A stretch of DNA of 64,000 bases from Pseudoxanthomonas jiangsuensis (GTDB lineage: Bacteria > Pseudomonadota > Gammaproteobacteria > Xanthomonadales > Xanthomonadaceae), in contig NZ_PDWL01000001.1 of NCBI RefSeq assembly GCF_010093185.1, forward strand, positions 233,995 to 297,994, written 5' to 3'. Below the pieces are notes generated by a model. That model was not told the origin of the DNA. It ran no database searches and saw only the letters and a program-made list of their open reading frames with translations. Position 1 is the stretch's first letter; every line of letters begins with the position of its first letter. Shown piece after piece: positions 56,251 to 64,000 of this stretch. Both the position numbers and the translations under genes were made by a program.

Positions 56251-57027
56251 TCAGAACCCGTAGCGCAGGAACCCGCCGTCCACCGCGATGCATTCGCCGG
56301 TGACGTAGGACGAGGCCGGCAGGCACAGGAAGGCCACCGCCGCAGCCACTTCCTCCGGCTCGCCGACCCGGCGCATCGGCGTGCGCTCGATCACTTCCTC
56401 GTAGTAGTCCGGGTCGGCCAGGGGCCCGGAGGTGCGGCGGGTGCGGATGTACCACGGCGCCACCGCGTTGACCCGGATCCCGTCCTCGGCCCACTCGCAG
56501 GCCAGGTTGCGGGTCATCTGGTGCAAAGCGGCCTTGGTCATGCCGTAGACCACCCCGCTGCGCACGTGGGTGATGCCGGAGACGCTGCCGACGTTGACGA
56601 TCGCCGAGGCCGCGTGCCGCGCCAGCAGCGGCCGTGCATAGCGCGAGAGCTCGAAGGCCGAGAACAGGTTGGTCTCGAAGATCGCGCGCCACTCGTCCTC
56701 GGTGTAGTCCACCGCGGCCTTGGTGACGTTGCCGCCGGCGTTGTTGACCAGGATGTGCAGGCCCTCGTCGTGGTCCTCGACCCAGTCCAGGATCGCCTGG
56801 CGGTCGCCGTCGTCGGCCACGTCCGCGGCCATCGCCCGGAAGCGCTGGTCCGGGTGGCGCTCGGCCAGTTCGTCGCAGGCCTGCTGCAGGGCGTCCTCGC
56901 GGCGCGCCACCAGCAGGAGGTCGGCGCCCAGCGCCGCCAGTTCGCGCGCGATCGCCAGGCCGATGCCGGCGCTGGCGCCGGTCACCAGCGCGAGCCTTCC
57001 CTCCAGCCGCCAGCGGTTCGTATCCAT
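56251..57027 (-). CDS. Short-chain dehydrogenase/reductase
   Basis: The 258-residue NAD(P)-dependent oxidoreductase has T-G-A-S-A-G-I-G (16-23), N-N-A-G-G-N, Ser at about 148 (N-V-G-S-V-S-G) and Y161-x-x-x-K165 (Y-G-M-T-K). It resembles tropinone-reductase-like SDRs. The start at 57027 follows family N-termini ([10 protein letters not shown]). It is divergent from the small lipoprotein gene, 40 bases apart. Confidence 0.9.
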   Translation of the reverse strand: MDTNRWRLEGRLALVTGASAGIGLAIARELAALGADLLLVARREDALQQACDELAERHPDQRFRAMAADVADDGDRQAILDWVEDHDEGLHILVNNAGGNVTKAAVDYTEDEWRAIFETNLFSAFELSRYARPLLARHAASAIVNVGSVSGITHVRSGVVYGMTKAALHQMTRNLACEWAEDGIRVNAVAPWYIRTRRTSGPLADPDYYEEVIERTPMRRVGEPEEVAAAVAFLCLPASSYVTGECIAVDGGFLRYGF

Positions 57028-57067
57028 GCGGCGTAGGATAGCGCCGGGCTTCCCGTGGAGTGCAGCG

Positions 57068-57322
57068 ATGTCCGGACGCAACCGATCCATCCTTCGGCGC
57101 ACCGCGCTCCTGCTCGTCGCGCTGCTGGCGCTGGCCGCGCTCGCCGCCTGCCGGCGCGAACCGCCGCCGACCGAGCAGCCGCCCGAGCCGCAGGCGCAGG
57201 CCCATACCGAGCTGCGCGACGCGATCCAGGCGCCGCAGGAGCAGGCCAAGGCAGTGGAGGACACCCTGCAGCAGGGCGCCGACGCACAGCGCGCGCAGAT
57301 CGACGCGGCCGAGGGCGGCTGA
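57068..57322 (+). CDS. Small lipoprotein
   Basis: The 84-residue product has a signal and lipobox L-A-A-C, followed by a Pro/Glu/Gln-rich helical tail ([13 protein letters not shown]). GGAG precedes the ATG at about 7 bases. No family is recognised. Confidence 0.6.
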   Translation: MSGRNRSILRRTALLLVALLALAALAACRREPPPTEQPPEPQAQAHTELRDAIQAPQEQAKAVEDTLQQGADAQRAQIDAAEGG

Positions 57323-57340
57323 TCCCTCGCCGGAAACGAA

Positions 57341-57364
57341 ACGGCCCCGCCATGGCGGGGCCGT
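57341..57364 (-). terminator. Terminator-like hairpin at the sppA 3' end
   Basis: ACGGCCCCGCC (57341-57351) and GGCGGGGCCGT (57354-57364) form an 11-base stem with a short loop, then TTTCGTTT on the minus strand. It would end sppA transcripts. There is no T-run on the plus strand. Confidence 0.7.
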
Positions 57365-57385
57365 CCGATCGGGATGCGATGCGGG

Positions 57386-59293
57386 CTACAGCCCGCAGAA
57401 GCAGTACGCCAGCGACTTCACCGGCGCGCCGCCGCGGTCCTTGACCGCGTTCTCGACGAAGCGCAGCTGGGCCTCGGTCTCCGGCATGGTCCGCGCCAGC
57501 GCGGCACGGGCCAGGCCCGAATCCTCGAGCAGGGCCGCGCCGATGCGGCTGCCGGCGAAGCCGGACATGAACTGCGCGAACGGCGTGGCCGCCTTCTCCA
57601 CGTAGCTGACCCGGTACTTGCCCGACTCCAGCTTGACCCGCGCGGCGGCATCAGCGATCGCCTCGCGCAGCCCGCCCAGCTCGTCCACCAGCCCGCGCTC
57701 CTTCGCCTGCGCGCCGCTCCACACCCGGCCGCGGGCGACCGCGTCGATCGCCTCCACCGGCTTGCCGCGCGCGGCGGCGACCTTGCCGGTGAAGTCGGCG
57801 TAGCCCTTGTCGATCACCGACTGGATCACCTGGCCCACCGCCGGGTCCAGCGGCCGGGTCACGTCGAAGGCGCCGGCGAAGCGGGTGGTGCCCACGCCGT
57901 CGGTGTGCACGCCGATCTTGTCCAGGGTGCGGGTGAAGTTGGGGATCAGGCCGAAGATGCCGATCGAGCCGGTGATGGTCGAAGGATCGGCCCAGATCCG
58001 GTCGGCGTTCATGCTGATCCAGTAACCGCCGGAGGCGGCCAGGTCGCCCATCGACACCACCACCGGCTTGCCGGCCTGCTTCAGCAGCTCGACCTCGCGG
58101 CGGATCTGCTCGGAGGCGAACACCTCGCCGCCGGGCGAATCCACCCGCAGGACCACGGCCTTGACCTTGTCCTCCTCGCGCGCCTGGCGCAGCAGGGCGG
58201 CGGTGGACTCGCCGCCGATGCGGCCGGCCGGCTGGTCGCCGCCGGTGATCTCGCCCTCGGCCACCACCACCGCCACCTGCGGCCGGTTGTCCACCGGCAG
58301 GCGCTTGCTGTCGATCTGGGTCAGGTAGCCGCCCAGCGACACGCTGCGGAAGCCGAGGTCGTCGTCCTCGTCGGCTACGCCGCGCTCGGCCAGCAGGTCC
58401 AGCACCTGCTCGCGGGTCTTCAGCCCGTCCACCAGCTTCTGCTCGAGCGCGAACTTGGCCAGGTCGCCGCCGGCGGCGGCGATCCCCGCCGGCAGGTCGT
58501 CGATCCCAGCCTGCAGCTGCGCCGGGTCGAGCTTGCGCGCGGCGGCGACGTCGGCCACGTAGCGCTGCCAGACGTCGTTCATCCAGTACAGGTCCGCTTC
58601 CTTGGACTCCGGCGAGGCGGCATCGAGGATGTACGGCTCGGCCGCGGACTTGTACTCGCCGACCCGGAACAGGTGCACGTCCACGCCCAGCTTTTCCTGC
58701 AGGCCCTGGCGGAAGTACTGGCGGTAGCGGCCGTAACCTTCCAGCAGCAGGCCGCCCATCGGGTCCAGGTAGACCTCGTCGGCCTGGGCCAGCAGCAGGT
58801 ACTGCGGCTGACCGATGTTCTCGCCGAAGGCCACCACCTGCTTGCCGGCCGCGCGCAGCTCGCCCAGCGCGCGGGCGATCTCGCGCATCGAGGCCTGGCC
58901 GGAGGGCTGCAGTTTGTCCAGCTGCAGCACGACCCGCTCGATGTGCCTGTCGTCCTTGGCCGCCTCGATCGCGCGCAGCAGGTCGCGCAGCTGCACTTCC
59001 TCGGCCGCGCTGTCGCCCAGGGCCTTGGCCAGGGCGCGGGTCACCGGGTCGGCGGTGAACTGCTCGACCACGCGCCCTTCCGGCGCGATCACCAGGGTGG
59101 TGCGCTCCTTCAGCGGCTGCACCCCGTTGCCGCGGCCGACCGCGGCCACGAACACGATCAGGACCAGGAACAGCAGCCCGAAGAACAGCAGGTTCAGGAT
59201 CAGCCGGCGGGTGAAATTCATCACGTCCCACAGGCCGACGAAGAACGCGGCGATGGGATTGCGACGAGAGGGAAGCGGCGGCGGCTGGTTCAT
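57386..59293 (-). CDS. sppA: Signal peptide peptidase SppA, 67K type
   Basis: The 635-residue inner-membrane serine protease degrades cleaved signal peptides. A single N-terminal TM helix (about 33-53) is followed by two tandem S49 domains. The general base is Lys215 (Y-K-S-A-A-E-P) and the nucleophile is Ser421 (D-L-A-A-S-G-G-Y). This double-domain type matches E. coli SppA. The ATG at 59293 has GGAG upstream; a TTG one codon earlier is unlikely. Confidence 0.94.
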   Translation of the reverse strand: MNQPPPLPSRRNPIAAFFVGLWDVMNFTRRLILNLLFFGLLFLVLIVFVAAVGRGNGVQPLKERTTLVIAPEGRVVEQFTADPVTRALAKALGDSAAEEVQLRDLLRAIEAAKDDRHIERVVLQLDKLQPSGQASMREIARALGELRAAGKQVVAFGENIGQPQYLLLAQADEVYLDPMGGLLLEGYGRYRQYFRQGLQEKLGVDVHLFRVGEYKSAAEPYILDAASPESKEADLYWMNDVWQRYVADVAAARKLDPAQLQAGIDDLPAGIAAAGGDLAKFALEQKLVDGLKTREQVLDLLAERGVADEDDDLGFRSVSLGGYLTQIDSKRLPVDNRPQVAVVVAEGEITGGDQPAGRIGGESTAALLRQAREEDKVKAVVLRVDSPGGEVFASEQIRREVELLKQAGKPVVVSMGDLAASGGYWISMNADRIWADPSTITGSIGIFGLIPNFTRTLDKIGVHTDGVGTTRFAGAFDVTRPLDPAVGQVIQSVIDKGYADFTGKVAAARGKPVEAIDAVARGRVWSGAQAKERGLVDELGGLREAIADAAARVKLESGKYRVSYVEKAATPFAQFMSGFAGSRIGAALLEDSGLARAALARTMPETEAQLRFVENAVKDRGGAPVKSLAYCFCGL

Positions 59294-59363
59294 CAAGGAC
59301 TCCGGCGGGACGGCGGGCGTTTCTGTGGTCTTGCGGGCAGCATAGCCGCTGCCCCGGGCGGTT

Positions 59364-60758
59364 TCATGCGCCTGAAGTCACCGTGCCGGAGGTCGTGGCG
59401 GCCGGCGGCGGCAGCCGGCGCAGGCTCCAGGCCAGGCGCCAGCCCATCAGCACGGCGGCCGCGGCCAGGCCCAGGATCAGGCCGGTCCACATGCCCTGCG
59501 GGCCCCAACCGAGCCCCAGGCCGAGGCCGGCGCCCAGCGGCATGCCCAGGCCCCAGTACGAGGCCATCGCCAGGAACATCGGCACCCGGGTGTCGCGCAG
59601 ACCGCGCAGGGCGCCGGCGGACATCACCTGGATCCCGTCGGGGAACTGGAAGGTGGCCGCGTACAGCAGCAGGCTCGAGGCCAGCGCCGCCACCGCCAGG
59701 TCGCGGGTGTAGACCGCCACGATCGCGTCGTGGCCCAGCAGCAGGACCAGCGCCGACAGGGTCTGGGTCAGCAGGACGATGGCGTAGCCGGCGCGCGCGG
59801 CGCGGCGCACCCCGTGCGGATCGCCGGCGCCCAGGGCCCGTCCGACCCGCACCGTGGTCGCCTCGGCCAGGCCCATCGGCACCATGAAGCACAGGGCGGA
59901 AACGTTGATCGCGATCTGGTGGGCGGCGGCCGGGACCTCGCCCAGGCGCGCGATCAGCAGCGCGGTGACGATGAACAGCCCGCCCTCCATCAGCACCGTC
60001 ACCCCGATCGGCAGGCCGGTGGCCAGCAGTTCGCGGATCGCGCCCCAGCGCGGCGCCTCGAAGCGCGCGAACAGGCCCAGCGGCGCGAACCGCTTCGACC
60101 GCGCCAGGTACGCGGCGAAGCACGCAGCCTGCAGCCACATCACCGTGGCCGAGGCCGCGCCCAGCCCGGCTGCGCCCAGCTCCGGCAGCGGACCGAGGCC
60201 GAAGGTGAGCGCATAGCCCAGCGGCGCCAGCACCGCCAGCCCGCCGAAGCCCAGCAGCATGGTCGGCAGGGTCCAGTGCAGGCCCTCGCTGAGGTAGCGC
60301 ATGCAGAAGAACAGGATCAGCGCCGGCACGCCCCAGCGCACCGCGTGGGCGAAGGCGGTGGCGCCGGGAATGATGTCGGCGGCGATCCCGAACGCGCCCA
60401 GCGCGTACGGCACCGCGCTGAGGAAGGCGAACATCACCAATCCCAGGCCCAGGCCCAGCCACAGCGCCTGGCGGAACAGCGGCGCGATCGCGTCGCGGCG
60501 GCCGGCGCCGTCCAGCTGCGAGATCGAGGCGGTCAGCGCGATCAGGGTCCCGATCGGCACCATCATCGGCAGCCACAAAAGCGCGGTGCCGACCGTGACC
60601 GCGGCCAGGGTGCGGGTGCCGTGGTGGCCGGCGATGACGTTGTCGACGAAGCTGATCAGGCCGGTGGACACGTGGCCCAGCACCAGCGGCAGGGCGAGCG
60701 TGGCGGTGGCGCGCAGTTCGTGGCCGAACCGCGGCACCGGCGTGGCGGGGGAGGACAT
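59364..60758 (-). CDS. MATE-family multidrug efflux pump
   Basis: The 464-residue protein has about 12 TM helices in two homologous halves. N-terminal features are L-A-L-P-L-V-L-G-H and V-D-N-V-I-A-G-H-H-G, with A-H-Q-I-A-I-N in the centre, characteristic of NorM-like Na+/H+ coupled drug pumps. The start is ATG 60758 with no clear ribosome site. It lies 70 bases upstream of sppA on the same strand. Confidence 0.92.
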   Translation of the reverse strand: MSSPATPVPRFGHELRATATLALPLVLGHVSTGLISFVDNVIAGHHGTRTLAAVTVGTALLWLPMMVPIGTLIALTASISQLDGAGRRDAIAPLFRQALWLGLGLGLVMFAFLSAVPYALGAFGIAADIIPGATAFAHAVRWGVPALILFFCMRYLSEGLHWTLPTMLLGFGGLAVLAPLGYALTFGLGPLPELGAAGLGAASATVMWLQAACFAAYLARSKRFAPLGLFARFEAPRWGAIRELLATGLPIGVTVLMEGGLFIVTALLIARLGEVPAAAHQIAINVSALCFMVPMGLAEATTVRVGRALGAGDPHGVRRAARAGYAIVLLTQTLSALVLLLGHDAIVAVYTRDLAVAALASSLLLYAATFQFPDGIQVMSAGALRGLRDTRVPMFLAMASYWGLGMPLGAGLGLGLGWGPQGMWTGLILGLAAAAVLMGWRLAWSLRRLPPPAATTSGTVTSGA

Positions 60759-60872
60759 GGAGGACGCTCTGCGGGCTGCGGTCGCGCCCGCATGCGTGTG
60801 GCGGACACTGGCACCGGGCTCCGGCGGGCCGCTATCTTACCCTTCGCACGGGGACTCCCACCAAGACAGACC

Positions 60873-62018
60873 ATGAGCGCAAGCCATCCGGCCGCCTGCG
60901 AGAACTGCGCCGCGCCTTTGCACGGGCCGTTCTGCCACCGTTGCGGCCAGGCCGCGCACAGCCCGGTGCGCAGCTTCGCCCACGCCGTGGAAGAAGTGTT
61001 CGAATCGTTCTGGCACCTGGACGGGCGGATCTTCCGCACGCTGCGCCGGCTGCTGGTCCCCGGCGCCCTGGCCGCCGACTACCTGGCCGGCCGCCGCGCG
61101 CCGTACGTGGCGCCGATGCGGCTGTTCGTGATCCTGTGCGTGCTGGCGTTCTTTGTCGGCAAGCTGACCGTGCACTTCGACGAAGGCGAGGCCGGCGGCC
61201 TTCCTGTGCCCCGGGTCGAGGTCGACGCCGGCGACGGGACCACCCGCGACCTGGCCCGGGCCGGCACGGTCGCCGACGTCGAACGGATCCGCGAGCGGGC
61301 GATCGCTGACCTGGAGCAGACCCGCGCGGGCCTGTCGGCGGCCCCGGCGATGGTCCGTCGCGGCGTCGACCAGGGCATCGACGGCGGCATCGCGGCCGTG
61401 CGGCGCCAGGCCGACAGGCGCATCGCCGAGCTGGGCGGCACCCCGGCCGCGCCGGTCGAACCGGCGACACCGCCGGCGACGGCGGCGGCCCGCTCCGACA
61501 CCGAAGCGGGCAACGCAGCCGAAAAGCAGGCCGGCGGCTGGCTCGAGCGCCAGGTCCGGCGCATCGACCGCAACCTGGGCACCCTGCAGCAGGATCCGGA
61601 GCGGCTCATGCTCGCCTTCCTCGGCGGCGTGCCGACGATGCTGTTCCTGTTCGTGCCGCTGTTCGCGCTGCTGCTGAAGCTGTTCTACCTCGGCAGCGGC
61701 CGCCTCTACCTGGAGCACTTGGTGGTGGCCCTGTACAGCCATGCCTTCCTCAGCCTGGCCCTGCTCGCCCAGTTCGTTTTGCTGGCGCTGGAGGACTGGG
61801 CCGCGCCGCGCCTGGCGCTGGCCGGCAGCGCGGTCGGCCTGCTGTCGCTGCTGCTGTGGCTGTGGGTGCCGGCCTACCTTCTGCTGATGCAAAGGCGCGT
61901 CTATGGCCAGCCGTGGTGGCTGACCGCGCTCAAGTTCCTGGTGATCGGCTCGGCCTACACCTCGGTCCTGGTGGTCTGCGTGACCGGCCTGCTGGTGTGG
62001 AGCATCGCCCGGCTCTGA
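60873..62018 (+). CDS. DUF3667 membrane protein
   Basis: The 381-residue protein has an N-terminal zinc ribbon (C-E-N-C ... C-H-R-C, residues 9-24), the DUF3667 pattern R-T-L-R-R-L-L-V-P-G-A-L-A-A-D-Y-L-A-G-R-R-A-P-Y, a TM segment (about 82-97), an acidic/Ala-rich soluble loop (about 100-235) and four or more C-terminal TM helices. The function is unknown. The start at 60873 excludes a long upstream in-frame run that is antisense to the MATE gene. Confidence 0.87.
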   Translation: MSASHPAACENCAAPLHGPFCHRCGQAAHSPVRSFAHAVEEVFESFWHLDGRIFRTLRRLLVPGALAADYLAGRRAPYVAPMRLFVILCVLAFFVGKLTVHFDEGEAGGLPVPRVEVDAGDGTTRDLARAGTVADVERIRERAIADLEQTRAGLSAAPAMVRRGVDQGIDGGIAAVRRQADRRIAELGGTPAAPVEPATPPATAAARSDTEAGNAAEKQAGGWLERQVRRIDRNLGTLQQDPERLMLAFLGGVPTMLFLFVPLFALLLKLFYLGSGRLYLEHLVVALYSHAFLSLALLAQFVLLALEDWAAPRLALAGSAVGLLSLLLWLWVPAYLLLMQRRVYGQPWWLTALKFLVIGSAYTSVLVVCVTGLLVWSIARL

Positions 62019-62039
62019 ACCGGCGACACGGGCGGCGCC

Positions 62040-63416
62040 TCAGCGCCGGCTGCGCTGCTCGATCCAGGCCGCGCGCCGGTCCGCCGGCTGCGCCAGCAGT
62101 TGCCGCCGCAGCGCGGCGCGCTCATCGGCCGGGGTGCGCCGGCCCAGTTCGCCCAGCTGCGCGCGCGCACCGGCTGGCAGCGCGCGCAGCGCCGCCAGCA
62201 CGGCGTCGCGTTCGTCCTCGTCCACGTAGCCCAGCAGCGGCTGCAGCGAAGGCCAGTCCGCGCCCAGCGCCGGGCCCAGCCACCAGCCGCGGCGCTCCAT
62301 TCCGTCGAGGGCGGCGAAGCGCGCCTGCAATGCTTCGCGCTCGGCTGCGGGCAGCGCGGCGAACGCGCCGTCCGCCGCGCGCAGCTGCGCCTGTTCGTAC
62401 GCCGGCAAGGCCTGCCAGGCGGCGATGCGCGCCGGCCCGGCGTCGACGGTCACGGGCAGGCCGGATGCTGCGGGCGGCTGACCCTCGGCGCCGGCTTCGC
62501 GGTCGATCCGGCTGTCCGGGGCGCCGGCCAGGTGCCAGGCCAGCAGGTCGAAGCGTTCGACCAGCGGCTCGACCGCGGTCTCTTCCACCGCCGGCGGCAG
62601 GTCCGCGGCCGCCGCGGCGGCCGGTGCGTCGTCGGGCAGGGGTTCGACCAGGATCGGACCGGGGTCGTGCACGCGCAGGTCATCGGCCTGGGCCTCGCCA
62701 CCAGCACCGGGCACGGACGATCCGGGCAACGCCGGCCGCAGCCACACCGTCGCCGCCAGGGCCGCGGCGCAGGCCAGCAGCACCAGCACCACCCACGGCC
62801 AGCGCCGGCGCGGCCGCGCGACGGCGTCCTCCGGGGCCGGCGCGGCGGCGCGGGGTACGGGGACGGCCAGGCCGCGACCGGCCAACGCCGCCTCGCGCAG
62901 GTCGGCGATCCACAGCAGCCGGCGCGGCGGCAGCTCGCGCCCGGCCTGCTGCACTGCCTGGGCCAGCGCGTACCAGGCCTGCGCATCGACCTCGCCGGCG
63001 GCGTCGCGCGGGCAGGCCAGGGCCAGCTGAGCGCGGTAGGCCTCCAGCTCCAGCCCCAGCGCCTCGGCCGCCGGCACTTCGTCCAGCCCGGCCGCCAGCC
63101 GCAGCAGCAGTGCCCGGCGCGGTAACGGCGGCAGCGGCGACAGGGCCTCCAGCGCGGGCGGCCACTGCCCGTCGCCGGCCTCCAGCGGCGAGGCCGCCAG
63201 CAGCCGCCAGAAGCGGTCCGGCCACTGCGCCATCGGCAGGCGCCCGGCCTGGGACTGGAAGGCGCGGATGGCCGCGGCCAAGGCCTGGCCCGCCGCCTCG
63301 GCGCGGCCACCCTGCAGCCACAGGAACAGCCAGGCGCGGCGCTCGTTGCCACGCACGAAGGCGGCCAATGCCGCAGGAACCGCTTCACCCGTGCTCAATG
63401 GAACCGCACCTGCCAC
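62040..63416 (-). CDS. Sigma-like N-terminus, TM helix and DUF3106 C-terminus
   Basis: The 458-residue protein starts at a GTG (63416). Residues about 15-175 look like a degenerate ECF sigma factor: V-R-G-N-E-R-R-A-W-L-F-L-W-L-Q-G-G-R at the start, and L-P-R-R-A-L-L-L-R-L-A-A-G-L-D-E-V-P-A-A-E-A-L-G resembles region 4. A TM helix follows (about 205-227). The C-terminal part (about 330-458) has the DUF3106-type repeats W-x-x-L-P and L-P-A-A-E-R-E-A-L-Q. In relatives these are separate proteins (from memory). Confidence 0.7.
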   Translation of the reverse strand: MAGAVPLSTGEAVPAALAAFVRGNERRAWLFLWLQGGRAEAAGQALAAAIRAFQSQAGRLPMAQWPDRFWRLLAASPLEAGDGQWPPALEALSPLPPLPRRALLLRLAAGLDEVPAAEALGLELEAYRAQLALACPRDAAGEVDAQAWYALAQAVQQAGRELPPRRLLWIADLREAALAGRGLAVPVPRAAAPAPEDAVARPRRRWPWVVLVLLACAAALAATVWLRPALPGSSVPGAGGEAQADDLRVHDPGPILVEPLPDDAPAAAAAADLPPAVEETAVEPLVERFDLLAWHLAGAPDSRIDREAGAEGQPPAASGLPVTVDAGPARIAAWQALPAYEQAQLRAADGAFAALPAAEREALQARFAALDGMERRGWWLGPALGADWPSLQPLLGYVDEDERDAVLAALRALPAGARAQLGELGRRTPADERAALRRQLLAQPADRRAAWIEQRSRR

Positions 63417-64000
63417 CGCCTTTCATGGCCCGCGATCATACGACCGGGCCGGCGGTCGGGGCCGTCTTGACAGCGCCGTCACAGCTGTTCCAGCCCGCTG
63501 TCACAAGGCTTGCGCCGGATCCGGTTGTGCACAGCGGCACGGGCGTTGACAGGGCGGGGCCGCATTCAGAGCTTGCGCCCATGCCATGCCGGTGTTTCAC
63601 GGTCAAGCCCATGATTCCATTTGGATTTTTACTATGGCGTTTTTTTGACCAGATCGAGGTTCAGGCCTGTTTTTGCCTGTCTGGCGCGTGAAGCACGAAG
63701 CTCATGCACACGTTTATCCACAGCAAGTGTGGATAAGCCTGAATCCCCAACTGTGACGGTGGTTTACATCGCTTTTGTCGGCCGGCCCGGAGCAATGTGC
63801 CGCAAGCGTCGCGTCCGCCCATCGTGCCTCGCCGTAGACTGGCGCCGATGTCCCTCCCCGCCCCCGCCTGCCCGCTCTCTCCTATGCCCATCTGACACCG
63901 CCGCCGAATAGAGAGTTGTGAGTCTGTGCTGGGCGCTGATCTGTGCGCATATATAAACATCATCATCTCAGGAGCTGAACCAACACAAACAAAGAATAAT
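63417..64000. other. Long intergenic region; no gene supported
   Basis: The 584 bases hold two TTGACA hexamers (63467-63472, 63546-63551) without good -10 partners, an AT-rich patch (63605-63660, including a run of seven T), a DnaA-box pair (63714-63736) and a possible TATATAA near the end. Short open frames on both strands lack codon bias and ribosome sites. The last bases look like the leader of a gene beyond the window. Confidence 0.6.
63714..63736. promoter_or_regulatory. Inverted pair of perfect DnaA boxes
   Basis: TTATCCACA (63714-63722) and TGTGGATAA (63728-63736) are both consensus DnaA boxes, in opposite orientation, separated by five bases. TTGTGCACA at about 63526 is a weaker candidate. 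It may mark an origin-like region, a DnaA-titrating site or a DnaA-regulated promoter such as that of a ribonucleotide reductase gene; the next gene is outside the window. Confidence 0.75.

Noticed and set aside
63621..63966. Short open frames in the terminal intergenic region
   Set aside because: No ribosome site, codon bias or recognisable domain; they overlap the DnaA-box pair.
63417..64000. Chromosomal origin as a firm call
   Set aside because: Only one consensus box pair is present, and neither dnaA nor rpmH is visible in the window. Kept as a candidate only.

Overview
The window is high-G+C DNA, roughly 70 percent by eye, with dense, mostly vertically inherited genes. The gene content points to a member of the Xanthomonadaceae/Lysobacteraceae (Lysobacter, Luteimonas or Pseudoxanthomonas type). 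Pointers are the homodimeric aceE, a proteobacterial/plant-type gshA, a glutaredoxin-HesB-rhodanese fusion, cytochrome c4 followed by two DsbA proteins and an EEP nuclease, DUF3667 beside DUF3106, and TGTAGGAGCCGG-type palindromic repeats. The genus is inferred from family recognition, not from a search.

Layout. 1-7.7 kb: small membrane proteins, a SemiSWEET-like protein, an NTF2-like protein, an alpha/beta-hydrolase lipoprotein, a large propeller/TPR-like protein and several lipoproteins of unknown role. 7.7-10.1 kb: an accessory patch of lower G+C with diverged repeats around a two-gene cassette (DUF6978-like plus DUF1828-like). 10.1-12.8 kb: aceE. 13.0-15.9 kb: an RsbU/RsbW/RsbV-style partner-switch operon. 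15.9-16.8 kb: a second low-G+C island with a double-glycine-leader peptide, an intervening hairpin and a CPBP-family membrane protease. 16.9-19.2 kb: maeB. 19.4-24.9 kb: an operon for N-acyl-D-amino acid use (PLP D-amino-acid lyase/deaminase, GntP permease, RpiR regulator, D-aminoacylase, RidA), headed by an AT-rich palindrome that may be the RpiR operator.

25.1-36.5 kb: a propeller diguanylate cyclase, a DUF1704 putative metallopeptidase, rsgA, alaA, an SGNH hydrolase plus methyltransferase pair, two tiny overlapping membrane-protein genes, a polysaccharide deacetylase, the glutaredoxin fusion and a DUF924 protein. 36.7-41.6 kb: paired periplasmic amidohydrolases, DegV and a Dph6-like ATPase. 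41.7-46.7 kb: the glutathione-dependent formaldehyde pathway frmR-adhC-fghA with its operator, next to ligD. 46.9-63.4 kb: HD-GYP phosphodiesterase, gshA, VIT1-like transporter, metallo-beta-lactamase, engB, cytochrome c4, dsbA pair, EEP nuclease, SDR, sppA, MATE pump, DUF3667, and a sigma-like/DUF3106 fusion. The last 580 bases are noncoding and carry an inverted pair of perfect DnaA boxes.

The most promising undescribed systems are the double-glycine peptide/CPBP locus (15.93-16.76 kb) and the low-G+C DUF6978/DUF1828 cassette (8.67-9.94 kb). No tRNA, rRNA, CRISPR array or intact insertion sequence was recognised.
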